Below, piece after piece: positions 16,945 through 26,623 of a stretch of DNA of 64,000 bases. Made by a program: the position numbers and the translations under genes. The first letter of the stretch is position 1; each line of letters opens with the position of its first letter. The stretch comes from Methylobacterium sp. UNC378MF (GTDB taxonomy: Bacteria; Pseudomonadota; Alphaproteobacteria; Rhizobiales; Beijerinckiaceae): positions 1-64,000 of the forward strand of contig NZ_FMWU01000005.1 in NCBI RefSeq assembly GCF_900103195.1. Direction: 5' to 3'. The notes under the pieces are model-generated. The model worked only from the letters and a program-made list of their open reading frames with translations. It was not told where the DNA came from and searched no databases.

Positions 16945-18285
16945 ATGTCGCTGAACGCCGAATCATCCGCGCGCCGCGCGGAGGCGTCCGACATTATCGA
17001 GAACGACGGCTTGGAGTCTGAGGATGCCTCTTCGTCCGCTCAAGACGTGCGCCGGAGCCCCGCGCGCCGAGCACTCGTCGTCCTGACTGTGCTGGCCGTT
17101 GCGGCCTTCGCGGGCTGGACCTATCGCGGCCCCATCCTCGACGCCTTCGGCCTCGCCCCTCCAGCGGCTTCCGACGCGAAGGTGGACAAATCCGGCGACG
17201 CCCCAGCGAACCCCGATCTCGTCACCCTCGACGAAGCAGGACAGAAGCGGATGGGTCTCGCCTTCGGCCGAGCCGTGACGCGCCGGATCGTGCTGCCGGT
17301 GCGCGCGCCCGGCACCGTCACCTTCGACGAGCGGCGGGTGACGCATCTGAAGCCGCGCACGCAGGGGCGGGTGCTGAGCCTCGCCGTCCAGCCCGGCGAA
17401 CGTGTCACGGCAGGACAAACGCTCGCGACCCTCGATGCTGCCGGCATCCTCGACGCCCGCAACGGGCTCCAGGCGGCGCAGGCGGCACTCGGCGAGTCTC
17501 AGGCTTCCGAGGCTGTGGCGGCGTTGCAGGTGAAGCGTGGGCTGGAGCAGCTGAAGTTCGGCGGCGTCGCCCAGGCCGAGGTCGAGCGGCGTCAGGTCGA
17601 TCTCGCGAAGGCCCAGGCGGCGGTAAAGGCGGCGCAGGCGAACGCGGACATGTACCGGGCGCAGTACCAGCGCCTCGCTCCGGCCGAGGGCGCCGCACCC
17701 GGCACCAGTGCCGTGGTCACGCCGATCGGCGGCGTGGTGACGAGCGTCGGCATCACGCTGGGCGAGGTGGTCGATACCGGGCGGGACGCCTTCATTGTGG
17801 CCGACCCAACCCGCGTTGTGGTGCTGGCGAACCTGTACGGGGCCGACATCGCCCGGGTGAGGGCGGGAGACGCGGCCTCGGTGGAGAGCCCGATGCCCGA
17901 CCATCCGCCCTTCGAGGGCCATGTCCGCTCTGTGAACGTGACCGTCGACCCGGCGACGAACACGGCCCCGGCGCGGATCGAGCTCGACAACCCGGAGGAT
18001 CTCCTGCGCGCTAACCTTTTCGTCTCCGTAACGGTGGCGGCGGATCTGGGTCGCGGCGGCGTCACCATCCCGGCGGCGGCCGTGCAGCAGACGGAAGCCG
18101 GCCCCATCGCCTTCGTGCGCAAGGCCCCGGACCGGTTCGAGCGGCGGGCCCTCACGCTCGGCATCCAGCGCACCGACTGGGTGGAGGTGCGCCAAGGCGT
18201 GGCGGACGGCGAGTGCGTCGCGACCGCGGGCAGCTTCGGCCTCAAGGCCATCCTGCTGCGCAGCCTCCTCGGATCGACGGATTGA
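16945..18285 (+). CDS. Heavy-metal efflux RND periplasmic adaptor (CzcB/CusB family)
   Basis: 446 residues. A cytoplasmic acidic N-terminus, one TM (about 35-55), then a membrane-fusion-protein fold: a barrel-sandwich half-motif (HLKPRTQGRVLSLAVQPGER), an alpha-hairpin (about 170-240), the second lipoyl half (VTPIGGVVTSVGITLGEVV), and beta-barrel and membrane-proximal domains. No His/Met-rich metal site or extra CzcB N-terminal domain is evident. Its job is to bridge the inner-membrane pump to an outer-membrane channel. Ten bases separate it from the pump gene. Confidence 0.92.
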   Translation: MSLNAESSARRAEASDIIENDGLESEDASSSAQDVRRSPARRALVVLTVLAVAAFAGWTYRGPILDAFGLAPPAASDAKVDKSGDAPANPDLVTLDEAGQKRMGLAFGRAVTRRIVLPVRAPGTVTFDERRVTHLKPRTQGRVLSLAVQPGERVTAGQTLATLDAAGILDARNGLQAAQAALGESQASEAVAALQVKRGLEQLKFGGVAQAEVERRQVDLAKAQAAVKAAQANADMYRAQYQRLAPAEGAAPGTSAVVTPIGGVVTSVGITLGEVVDTGRDAFIVADPTRVVVLANLYGADIARVRAGDAASVESPMPDHPPFEGHVRSVNVTVDPATNTAPARIELDNPEDLLRANLFVSVTVAADLGRGGVTIPAAAVQQTEAGPIAFVRKAPDRFERRALTLGIQRTDWVEVRQGVADGECVATAGSFGLKAILLRSLLGSTD

Positions 18286-18294
18286 GGAGCGACG

Positions 18295-21200
18295 ATGAGG
18301 AGCTGGTTCGCCCTCCTGGTCCGCCGCCGCTTCCTCGTGCTGGTGGTCGCCCTCGCGGCGGCGGCGGGCGGGGTCGCCAACCTCGAAGGGCTCTCCGTCG
18401 ACGCGGTGCCGGACATCTCGCCGAAGCAGGTGATGATCTTGACCCTCTCGCCGGGGCTCGGCCCCCTGGAGGTCGAGCGGCTCGTCACCTTCCCGGTCGA
18501 GAACGCGATGGCGGGTGCACCTGGACTCTCCAACGTCCGCTCGACCTCGCGGGCCGGGGTCTCAGCGGTCTACGTCACCTTCGACGAGTCCGTATCGGTC
18601 ACATCGGCGCGGGCCGAAGTGTTCCAGCGCCTGCCCCAGGCGAAGAGTCTGATGCCGGCAGGGGTCGGCGATCCGCAGATGGGCCCGATGGCGACGGGGC
18701 TCGGTGAGATCTACCAGTTCGAGCTGCGCGGGCCCGCCTACACGCCGATGCAGCTGAAGCGCATCCTGCAATGGACCATCGCGCCGAAGCTGAAGCTCAC
18801 CCCGGGCATCGCCGACGTGAACATCTACGGCGGCCAGATGCCGACCGACGAGGTCCGCGTCCCGGCGGAAGCGCTGCGCCGCTACGGCGTGACCCTGGCC
18901 CAGGTCTACACGGCGCTCATGGAGAACAATGCCGCCCGGGGCGGTGCCTATATCGAGCACAACGACCAGCAGGAGACGATCCGCGGCCTCGGCCTCGCCA
19001 AGAGTCCGGAGGACATCGCCGACATCGTCGTCGCGACCGGCCCCGGCGGCGTTCCAGTGACGCTGGGCACCCTCGGCACGGTGCAGGAGGCTCCCAAGGT
19101 CCGGCTCGGCGCCGTCACCCATGACGCCGAGGGCGAGACCGTCGTCGGCATCGCGCTCATGCGGTACGGCGCGAATGCCAGCTCCGTGGTCGAAGGGGTG
19201 AAGAAGACGATCGCGGACCTGCGTCAGCAGCTGCCGCCGGGGGTCGAGATCGCTCCCTATTACGACCGCAGCGCCCTGGTGGAGCGCACGATCCACACGG
19301 TGGAGCACAATCTCCTCGAAGGAGCGGTGCTGGTGATCGTGGTGCTGCTCCTGCTGCTCGGCAATCTCCGCGCCGGGCTGATCGTCGCTGCCGCGATCCC
19401 GCTCTCGATGCTGATGGCCTTCGCCGGAATGCGGCTGCTCGGCCTGTCGGGCAACCTGATGAGCCTCGGCGCGATCGACTTCGGGCTGATCGTCGACGGT
19501 GCCGTGGTGATGATCGAGAACGTGCTCCGTGCGCGCGGCGAGCACCCGGATCGCCCGGCCCACGACCTGATCCGCGACGCCGCCGCCGAAGTGGCCCGCC
19601 CGGTGATCTTCGCGGTGGCGATCATCATCATCGTCTACGTGCCGATCCTCGCCCTGGAAGGCGTCGCCGGCAAGATGTTCGCCCCGATGGCGTTCACGGT
19701 GATCCTGGCACTCGGCTCGTCGCTCATCGTCACGCTAACCCTGATGCCGGCGCTCGCGGCGATCTTCCTGTCCGGGCGTGAGATCGGCGAGCGCGAGACG
19801 AGCCTCGTCCACGTGGTGCGGGGCGCCTATACGCCGGTGCTGCGCTGGGCCAAGCGGCACACGCTCGTGACCGTCCTCACGGTGGCCACCCTGTTCACCG
19901 GTTCCTGCGTGGTGGCTACGCGGCTGGGGGGCGAGTTCCTGCCGAAGCTGTCGGAGGGGTCGATCGTGATCACGTCCGAGAAGCTGCCCGGGATTTCTCT
20001 CGACGCCTCGCTGGCCACGGTGACGCGCATCGAGCGGATCCTGAAATCCTTCCCCGAGGTGAAGCGGGTCGTCTCCCTCACCGGCAGCGCCGAGATCCCG
20101 ACCGACCCGATGGGCGTCGAATCGGCCGACAGCTTCATCACCCTCACCGACCCGTCGACCTGGAAGACGGCGGACAGCCAGGAAGGTCTCGTCGCGGCCT
20201 TCGACAAGCGCCTCCGGGAGGAGGTGCCCGGCGTCGCCTACAGCTTCTCGCAACCGATCCAGATGCGGATGGACGATCTGCTGGAGGGCGTGCGCGGCGA
20301 CGTCGCGGTCAGCCTCTACGGCGACGACCTCAAGGTCCTGAAGGACACGGCCGATTCCATCGTGCGCGTGGTCTCGGGCGTCCAGGGCGCGGCGGACGTG
20401 AAGGCCGAGGCGCAGGCCGGGATGCCGGCGCTGTCGATCCAGGTCGACCGCGCCAGGGCCGCCCGCTACGGCATCAACGTCTCGGACGTGCTCGACGTGG
20501 TCGAGAGCATCGGCGGACGTACCGCCGGCATGGTCTACGGCGATGACAACTCCATCACCGACATCGTGGTCCGGCTCGATCCTGCCGACCGCAGCGACAT
20601 CGAGCGGATCCGCGCCCTGCCGGTCGGACGGCCGGGCAAGGGGAACGGGCCGCAGACGACGGTGCCGCTCTCGATGGTGGCCTCGGTGGACGTCACTTCC
20701 GGCCCGGCGCAGATCAGCCGCGAGCGGCTGCAGAGGCGGATCTCGATCCAGGCCAATGTCCGCGGCCGGGACGTGCAAAGCTTCGTCGACGCCGCACAGA
20801 AGGCCGTGTCCGCTCAAGTGAAGTTGCCGCCGCGCTACGCGCTGCAATGGAGCGGCCAATACCAGAACCTGCAGGAGGCCACCGCCCGCCTGTCGGTCGT
20901 GGTGCCGGCGGCGCTGGCGGGGATCCTCGTCCTCCTCGTCGTGATGTTCGGCGACATCCGCCTCGCTGGCCTGATCTTCCTGAACGTGCCGATGGCCGCC
21001 ACGGGGGGCATCCTCGCACTCGCCCTGCGCGACATGCCGTTCTCGATCTCGGCGGCAATCGGCTTCATCGCGACCTTCGGCATCGCGATCCTGAACGGCG
21101 TGGTGCTGACGAGCTACATCCGCGACCTCGAAGGCTCAGGCCTCGACCCAGGGGAGGCTGCCACCCGGGCCGCCGAGATGCGGCTGCGCCCGGTGATGAT

Positions 21201-21459
21201 GACCGCCCTCGTTGCCGCCCTGGGATTCCTGCCGATGGCCGTCTCGACCAGCGCCGGGGCGGAGGTGCAGCGCCCGCTCGCCACCGTGGTGATCGGCGGC
21301 CTGATCAGCGCGACCCTGCTGACCCTCGTGGTCCTGCCCGCCGTCTATCCGGTGATCGCGAGGTTACGTCTGCCCTTCAGCAGTTCACGAGCCGGCGGGA
21401 GGCAGGAGCGACGGTATTCACCCCCGCGCAAAGGGGTGCGGGAGGGCACCGATCGGTGA
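18295..21459 (+). CDS. Heavy-metal efflux RND transporter, CzcA/CusA family
   Basis: 1054 residues, RBS GAGGA. Twelve TM segments in the RND pattern (one plus five before each large periplasmic loop). The HME signature in TM4 reads AIDFGLIVDGAVVMIEN, with the Asp of the proton relay. It opens with the family-typical VDAVPDISPKQV. Substrate could be Co/Zn/Cd, Ni or Cu; the sequence alone does not decide. No czcC-like outer-membrane gene is nearby, so the pump must borrow one. It converges on the cytochrome gene with 26 bp between stops. Confidence 0.95.
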   Translation: MRSWFALLVRRRFLVLVVALAAAAGGVANLEGLSVDAVPDISPKQVMILTLSPGLGPLEVERLVTFPVENAMAGAPGLSNVRSTSRAGVSAVYVTFDESVSVTSARAEVFQRLPQAKSLMPAGVGDPQMGPMATGLGEIYQFELRGPAYTPMQLKRILQWTIAPKLKLTPGIADVNIYGGQMPTDEVRVPAEALRRYGVTLAQVYTALMENNAARGGAYIEHNDQQETIRGLGLAKSPEDIADIVVATGPGGVPVTLGTLGTVQEAPKVRLGAVTHDAEGETVVGIALMRYGANASSVVEGVKKTIADLRQQLPPGVEIAPYYDRSALVERTIHTVEHNLLEGAVLVIVVLLLLLGNLRAGLIVAAAIPLSMLMAFAGMRLLGLSGNLMSLGAIDFGLIVDGAVVMIENVLRARGEHPDRPAHDLIRDAAAEVARPVIFAVAIIIIVYVPILALEGVAGKMFAPMAFTVILALGSSLIVTLTLMPALAAIFLSGREIGERETSLVHVVRGAYTPVLRWAKRHTLVTVLTVATLFTGSCVVATRLGGEFLPKLSEGSIVITSEKLPGISLDASLATVTRIERILKSFPEVKRVVSLTGSAEIPTDPMGVESADSFITLTDPSTWKTADSQEGLVAAFDKRLREEVPGVAYSFSQPIQMRMDDLLEGVRGDVAVSLYGDDLKVLKDTADSIVRVVSGVQGAADVKAEAQAGMPALSIQVDRARAARYGINVSDVLDVVESIGGRTAGMVYGDDNSITDIVVRLDPADRSDIERIRALPVGRPGKGNGPQTTVPLSMVASVDVTSGPAQISRERLQRRISIQANVRGRDVQSFVDAAQKAVSAQVKLPPRYALQWSGQYQNLQEATARLSVVVPAALAGILVLLVVMFGDIRLAGLIFLNVPMAATGGILALALRDMPFSISAAIGFIATFGIAILNGVVLTSYIRDLEGSGLDPGEAATRAAEMRLRPVMMTALVAALGFLPMAVSTSAGAEVQRPLATVVIGGLISATLLTLVVLPAVYPVIARLRLPFSSSRAGGRQERRYSPPRKGVREGTDR

Positions 21460-21485
21460 GCGCCGTCACGGCGACGGCCGGGCGG

Positions 21486-21965
21486 TCACAGCGGGGGCGC
21501 GATGCCGCCCGGCTGGCTCAGCGATTTCACGTAGGCCGCGAGCTGCCACATCTGCTCGTCCGGGATTTTGCCGCGCCATGCCGGCATGCCGCGCGGGCGG
21601 CCCTCGTAGAGGGTCGCGACGATGTTCTCCAGCGAGCCGCCGTAGAGCCACTGGTCGTCCGACAGGGCGGGCCCGAAGCCGCCGCCACCGCCCGCGTGGC
21701 AGCCGGAGCAGTTGTAGGCCGCGTAGAGGCCGCGGCCGGCCTCGATCGCGTCCTTGTTGTTCTCGTACTGCGCGGCGCGCTTCGCTCCCGTCGTCGGCAC
21801 GGCCTCGCCGCCGACGGCCTGCGGCGTGAGGACCACCTGCGGCTCGCCCTGGCCGGCGCCGGATTCCGGATCCGCCGCGCCCCGGGCGACCCCGAGGGTG
21901 AGGCCTGCGCCCGCGAGGGCGGCGGCGAGAGCCGCCATGCGAAGGGTGGCAACCATCGGCATCAT
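21486..21965 (-). CDS. Periplasmic c-type cytochrome of the XoxF cluster (XoxG-like role)
   Basis: 159 residues starting at ATG 21965, which overlaps the previous stop (ATGA). A signal peptide (about 8-30) precedes one haem motif, CSGCH (residues 86-90), with the likely distal Met in GMPAWRGKI (about 127). The Gly-rich insert after the haem motif (AGGGGGFGPALSD) is unusual. By context it accepts electrons from the PQQ dehydrogenase. It is shorter than and not obviously orthologous to the classical cytochrome cL, hence no gene symbol. Confidence 0.88.
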   Translation of the reverse strand: MMPMVATLRMAALAAALAGAGLTLGVARGAADPESGAGQGEPQVVLTPQAVGGEAVPTTGAKRAAQYENNKDAIEAGRGLYAAYNCSGCHAGGGGGFGPALSDDQWLYGGSLENIVATLYEGRPRGMPAWRGKIPDEQMWQLAAYVKSLSQPGGIAPPL

Positions 21966-22783
21966 CGCGTCTCCAGGGTGGTCGGGGTGTCGAGGCGCGG
22001 CACGCCGTAGGAGGCCAGGATCGCGTCGATCTCGGCCCGGTGCCGGCGGAGCGCGCCGCCGACCTCGCGGGCGAAGGCGCCCGCGTCGTCGTCCCGGCGC
22101 ACCGCGAAGGCGATGTCGAAGGCGAGCGGCAGGCGCGCGCCGTCGAAGGGCGGGTTCACCAGCGTCACCTGGAGCGGCGGGCTCTGGCGTGCCGCGAAGT
22201 AGCCGGCCAGCGGCCCCCAGACGACCGCGGTGTCGATCTCGCCCTGCGCCACCGCCTCGACGATCCGCGACGGCGGGTGCGGCGTGCTGTAGTCGCCGTA
22301 GAGCGCGTAGCCGCGCACGTTCTGCACGATGCCGCGGCGGGACAGCGCGTGGGCGGGCGGCGTGTTGTAGCCGTCGTTGCCGACCATCTGCACGCCGATG
22401 CGGAGGTCCTTCAGGCGCGGATCGTCGAAGCTGCTGATCGGCGGGGCATCGGGCCGCTGCACGAAGGCGTAGCCGGAGCGGTAGAGCGGCGCGGTGGGGC
22501 GCGCCAGTTCCGTCCCCACAGGCAGGCCCGGCACCACGTCGCACAGGCCGGCATGGAGGGTGTTGCGCAGGAAGCCCCGGCGCTGCGCCCACCACGTATA
22601 GGTGAGCGTCGCGCCGAGATCCGCGGCGACGATCGCGCTGATGCGGTTCTCGAAACCCTCGCCGGCCTGGTTCGAGAAGGGCAGGTTGTTCGGATCCGCG
22701 CAGATGCGCAGCTCCCGCCCCTCGGCGCCCGGCGCCGACAGCAGGGCGAGCGCCAGAAGGCCGTTACGGCAGACGGAAGACAT
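21962..22783 (-). CDS. xoxJ: XoxJ/MxaJ-like periplasmic solute-binding protein associated with quinoprotein dehydrogenase
   Basis: 273 residues; signal peptide about 5-22, then a bacterial type-3 solute-binding fold opening with LRICADPNNLPFSNQAGEGF, which is diagnostic of the quinoprotein-dehydrogenase-associated family. It overlaps the dehydrogenase gene by 20 nt and the cytochrome gene by 4 nt, so the three are co-translated. XoxJ proteins are thought to help activate or mature the dehydrogenase. The order here (dehydrogenase, J, cytochrome) differs from the better known xoxF-xoxG-xoxJ. Confidence 0.9.
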   Translation of the reverse strand: MSSVCRNGLLALALLSAPGAEGRELRICADPNNLPFSNQAGEGFENRISAIVAADLGATLTYTWWAQRRGFLRNTLHAGLCDVVPGLPVGTELARPTAPLYRSGYAFVQRPDAPPISSFDDPRLKDLRIGVQMVGNDGYNTPPAHALSRRGIVQNVRGYALYGDYSTPHPPSRIVEAVAQGEIDTAVVWGPLAGYFAARQSPPLQVTLVNPPFDGARLPLAFDIAFAVRRDDDAGAFAREVGGALRRHRAEIDAILASYGVPRLDTPTTLETR

Positions 22784-24701
22784 AGAGCGTGCCCCCGGCC
22801 GCCGTGACCTTCGGCAGGTCCCGCATCGCCGCCACGAAGCCGAGCGCCGCCGTGCCCTCCTTCGGGTCGAGCCCGCCCGACACGATGGCGCCGGACCAGC
22901 CGCCGACGCCGTCCATCACCGTGACGTACTGGTGCCCGTCCGGCCCCTTCCAGGTGCTGGGCTGCCCGATGATCCCCGAGCCGGTCTTGAACTTCCAGAG
23001 CTCCCGGCCCGTATGGGCATCGACCGCTTTGAACCAGCCGTCCATCGTCCCGTAGAAGACGAGGTCGCCCGCGGTCGCCACCGCCCCGCCCCAGACCGGG
23101 AAGGTCTCCCGGATGGTCCAGGCCTCCGAGCCGTCGGTGACGTTCCAGGCGGTGAACTCGCCGCGATGGCCGCCGGGCCCCGGCTTCATGTTCACGTCCG
23201 CGCCGACATAGGGCGTGCCCTCGATGTAGCCGACCTCGCTCAGGCGCTCGTCCATGCAGAGGTTGTTGTGCGGCAGGTACAGGAAGCCGGTCTTGGGCGA
23301 GTAGGCCGAGGGGCTCCAGTCCTTGGCGCCCGGCGGGCTCGGGCAGATGTCGCGAGTGACCTTGTCGACCTTGGGCGACTTCTCGACGTTGTGCTTGAGC
23401 TGGCCGGTCTTGAGATCGACCCCGAAATTCGTGTTCGTGTAGTGATAGGTCCCGGCCGAGAGGATCTCGCCGTTGGTCCGGTCCATCAGGTAGATGTGGC
23501 CGTTGCGGTCCGGGTGGATCAGGACCTTGCGGGGCTTGCCCTGCCACTCGATGTCGACCAGCACGTTCTCGTTGACGCCGTCATGATCGAAATAGTCGTG
23601 CGGGCTGTACTGGTAGTACCAGCGGGCGTCGCCGGTCTCGACGTCGCGGGCGAAGATGCCGGCGGTGAACTTGTTGTCGCCCGGTCGCTGCTCGTGGTTC
23701 CAGGGCCCCGGATTGGCGGTGCCGTAATAGACGAGCTTCAACTCCGGATCGTAGCTGACCCAGCCCCAGACCGTGCCGCCGCCCTGCTTCCACATGTCCT
23801 GCGGCCAGGAGGTGACGCCGAGATCCTTGCCCTTCTCCTGCTCGTAGAACGGCTTGTAGCCGGCGCCGATCTTCACGTCGGAATCGGGCCCGGTCGTGTA
23901 GGCGCGCCAGACTTCCTTGCCGCTCTTCAGGTCGAGCGCCTTCGCCCAGCCGCGCACGCCGAGTTCGCCGCCCGAATTGCCGACGATGACCTTGTCGCCT
24001 GCCACCAGCGGCGCCATCGTCATGGTCTGGCCCTGGTTGATGTCGCCGTTCTTGGTCCGCCAGACTTCCTGACCGTTCTTCGCGTCGACTGCGACCGTAA
24101 AATTGTCGAGGGTGTTGTAGATGATCTTGCCGTCCGCGTAGGTCGGCCCGCGGTTGACCACGTCGCAGCAGGCCACGCCCTGGGAGGCGATCTCCGGCTT
24201 CGGATCGTAGGACCACTTCATCGGGAAGCCGGGCTTGGTCAGGTCCAGGGCGTAGAGGATGTTGGGGAAGGACGAGACGACGTAGAGCACGTCGCCGACG
24301 ACGATCGGCGAGCCCTCCTGACCGCGATTGGTGCCGACCGAGAAGGTCGAGGCCACCTGCAGGGTCTTGACGTTCCCGGCGTTGATCTCGCTCAGCTCGC
24401 TGTAGCGCGTGAGCGCGGTGTTGCGGCCCGGGCTCGTCCAGTGACCCGCCGTGGCTTGGTCGGCCCTCTGCGCGAAGGGCGGGAGCGTCGGCTTCGAGGC
24501 GCTCTCCCGGGCCGGCCGCACCGTCGGTTCGAGGACGTGCGGATTGGCGGCGCGCTCCTTTTCCGGGGACGGTGTCTGCCCCGAGGGGCCTTCCGTACCG
24601 GTGCCCTGTCCCGTCGGCTGACCGGTTCCCTCCCGGACACCCTGCGCCTGCCCCGTGCAGGTCAGTGCCACGAGGGCGAGGACGGCGCTCACGTTTCGCA
24701 T
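22764..24701 (-). CDS. xoxF: Lanthanide-type PQQ-dependent methanol/alcohol dehydrogenase (XoxF-like)
   Basis: 645 residues with a signal peptide (about 1-20). An eight-bladed quinoprotein propeller with the vicinal disulfide (ACCDVVNRG), Glu in NSGGELGVRGW, Asn in ANPGPWN, and the catalytic region SPHDYFDHDGVNENV. The Asp two places after the catalytic Asp is the lanthanide-coordinating residue that calcium-type MxaF lacks. The intervening residue is His rather than the usual Tyr. An extra Gly/Pro/Glu-rich stretch (about 20-75) precedes the mature core. It oxidises methanol or another alcohol in the periplasm. It may be one of several xoxF paralogues in the genome. Confidence 0.9.
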   Translation of the reverse strand: MRNVSAVLALVALTCTGQAQGVREGTGQPTGQGTGTEGPSGQTPSPEKERAANPHVLEPTVRPARESASKPTLPPFAQRADQATAGHWTSPGRNTALTRYSELSEINAGNVKTLQVASTFSVGTNRGQEGSPIVVGDVLYVVSSFPNILYALDLTKPGFPMKWSYDPKPEIASQGVACCDVVNRGPTYADGKIIYNTLDNFTVAVDAKNGQEVWRTKNGDINQGQTMTMAPLVAGDKVIVGNSGGELGVRGWAKALDLKSGKEVWRAYTTGPDSDVKIGAGYKPFYEQEKGKDLGVTSWPQDMWKQGGGTVWGWVSYDPELKLVYYGTANPGPWNHEQRPGDNKFTAGIFARDVETGDARWYYQYSPHDYFDHDGVNENVLVDIEWQGKPRKVLIHPDRNGHIYLMDRTNGEILSAGTYHYTNTNFGVDLKTGQLKHNVEKSPKVDKVTRDICPSPPGAKDWSPSAYSPKTGFLYLPHNNLCMDERLSEVGYIEGTPYVGADVNMKPGPGGHRGEFTAWNVTDGSEAWTIRETFPVWGGAVATAGDLVFYGTMDGWFKAVDAHTGRELWKFKTGSGIIGQPSTWKGPDGHQYVTVMDGVGGWSGAIVSGGLDPKEGTAALGFVAAMRDLPKVTAAGGTLYVFRLP

Positions 24702-25046
24702 GCCGAGGTTCCTGTCGCGCCCCGTACGCCGGAGGCACTCATCTCAGCAAACCAGCGCAACGGTTTCCAGTTCTTGAAATAGTAATCGGCATATACAGGT
24801 GCTGACGATACTAATGTAGGTATATATATTTTATTATACTGCGTGACTGGGCGTGATCCCGCCTCACGGAAGCTCTGACATGTGCCGGAGACGACTCGCT
24901 CGCCGCCGGCAAGGCAAACCAGGATGCGAAGCGCCTTCGCCACGAGGCAGCGCAGCCTTGCACGCCCACCTCACACAGGACGAGGCCGATGGGCCCTGGG
25001 CAGCGCGCCCGTCCGAGCCCGCCCGCGCCGAGTCCGCCGCGAAGGC
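24702..25046 (-). other. Leader and promoter region of the xoxF-like operon
   Basis: A clear AT-rich block (about 24780-24840, with TATATATTTTATTATA) sits about 80-140 bp before the xoxF-like start and is a likely promoter. The rest of the stretch is GC-rich and shows no gene. Confidence 0.5.
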
Positions 25047-26447
25047 CTACGCCGTCGCGCGGACGTCCCCAAAGCGGACCGGCTCCGCCGCGAAATGCGC
25101 GGGCGTGAATTGGTTCTGCCGGAGCGCGTCCTCGACCTCCTCCAGGCTGCGGCCCTTCAATTCGGGCAGCCAGCGCCAGACGAACACGAAGGCCAGCGCG
25201 TTCAGGCCCGCATAGACCCACATGGCGCCGCCCGCGCCGAGATGGTGAATCAGCGACAGGGCGGTCCCGGTCAGGAGCAGGTTCGAACCCCAGACGGTCG
25301 CGGCCTGGGCGCTGGTGCCGGCCGCCCGCACCCGGAGCGGGTAGACCTCGGAACCCGTCAGCCAGCCGATCACCTGCAGCCCCCCGGCCTGGAACATCAT
25401 GAACGAGAAGAGGCAGCCGATCACGAAAGGGGCATCCTCCGGGCCGGTCCGGCCGGTCGCGAACAGGGCGCCGAGAACCGCGAGCGACAGGGCGGCGCCC
25501 GGCAGCGTCACGAGCGACAGCCGCCGCCGCCCGACGCGGTCCACGATGGCAAGTCCCGTCGCGGTCATGACGAGGTAGATCGCCGCGATACCGACATTGG
25601 TCAGCAGGGCGCTGCCCTCCCCGAAGCCGAGGCCCTTCAGCAGGGTCGGCGCGTAGTAGATCATCATCTCGATGCCGACGAGCTGGGTGAAGGCCGCCGT
25701 ACCGCATCCAGCGATCACGGCCGGGCGCACCCATTGGTCCGCCAGGCCACGCCAGCCGGGCGTGGACGTGTCGCTCTGCGCGATGGCATCGGAGATCCCG
25801 TCCAGCTCGCCGTCGAGATCGGCGCCCCCAGGGCGCACCCGGGCAAGGGCCCTGTGGGCCGCGTCGCGCCGGCCCTGGGCCACGAGCCAGCGCGGGCTTT
25901 CCGGCAGCGCGAACATGGCGGCGAACAGCACGATGGCCGGCACCGCGCCCGCGGCGATCATCAGCCTCCAGGACAGCACGTCATGGAGGCCGTAGCCGAC
26001 GAGGCTGGCGGTCAGGATCCCGAGGCCGATCGCGACGCTGAAGGCCACCACGAGGCGCCCGCGATGCTCCGCAGGCGCGAGTTCCGCGACGTAGGCCGGG
26101 ATCGACTGCGAGGCCGCGCCGACCGCTATGCCCAGCACCACCCGTGCGAGGGCGAGGAGGATGGCGTCGGGCGCGAGGCTCGCGGCAACGGCGCCGAGGG
26201 TGAACAGGGCGGCGATCCCGATGATCGTGTGCCGCCGCCCGAACCGGTCCGACACGACCCCCGTGCCGAGGCCACCCAGCGTCGCGCCGAACAGGATCGC
26301 GGCGGCGACGATCTCCTGCATGGCGTGGGGGAGCGCGAAATCCGCGGTGATGGACAGCAATGCCCCCGCGATGATGCCGGTGTCGTAGCCGTAGAGGAAT
26401 CCGCCGATCGCGGCCGTCGCCGCCGCCAGCCACATGAAGGGAGTCAT
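25047..26447 (-). CDS. Sugar porter family MFS transporter
   Basis: 466 residues, RBS AGGAG, twelve TM helices. It has the family signatures: GYDTGIIAGA in TM1, SDRFGRRHT in loop 2-3, PESPRWLVAQGR after TM6, DRVGRRRL in loop 8-9, and GSEVYPLRVRAAG before TM11. It likely imports a hexose or polyol by proton symport. A mannitol-type dehydrogenase and a sugar phosphatase lie about 1-2 kb away, which fits polyol use but does not prove it. Confidence 0.93.
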   Translation of the reverse strand: MTPFMWLAAATAAIGGFLYGYDTGIIAGALLSITADFALPHAMQEIVAAAILFGATLGGLGTGVVSDRFGRRHTIIGIAALFTLGAVAASLAPDAILLALARVVLGIAVGAASQSIPAYVAELAPAEHRGRLVVAFSVAIGLGILTASLVGYGLHDVLSWRLMIAAGAVPAIVLFAAMFALPESPRWLVAQGRRDAAHRALARVRPGGADLDGELDGISDAIAQSDTSTPGWRGLADQWVRPAVIAGCGTAAFTQLVGIEMMIYYAPTLLKGLGFGEGSALLTNVGIAAIYLVMTATGLAIVDRVGRRRLSLVTLPGAALSLAVLGALFATGRTGPEDAPFVIGCLFSFMMFQAGGLQVIGWLTGSEVYPLRVRAAGTSAQAATVWGSNLLLTGTALSLIHHLGAGGAMWVYAGLNALAFVFVWRWLPELKGRSLEEVEDALRQNQFTPAHFAAEPVRFGDVRATA

Positions 26448-26623
26448 GCCGCGCTCCTGTCCTGCCCGCTATTCCCCGTCACGTCCCGGCCGCGCCGGGG
26501 CCGGAGGCGGCCCTTCCGATGCCTCTGCTGCGCCGCAATAGGCCGCCGAAACTCCTTAATCGCGCCATCTGCACCGCCGAGGACGGGCGGGCTCAACACA
26601 CCCCGCCTCCGAGACCCCGCACC

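Noticed and set aside
21486..22595. 369-codon frame that would fuse a protein to the cytochrome
   Set aside because: The first 200 codons are an off-frame reading of the xoxJ-like gene; the cytochrome's own start at 21965 overlaps the xoxJ stop and opens a good signal peptide.
22602..24782. 726-codon open frame on the plus strand
   Set aside because: Antisense shadow of the xoxF-like gene; no domain or ribosome site.
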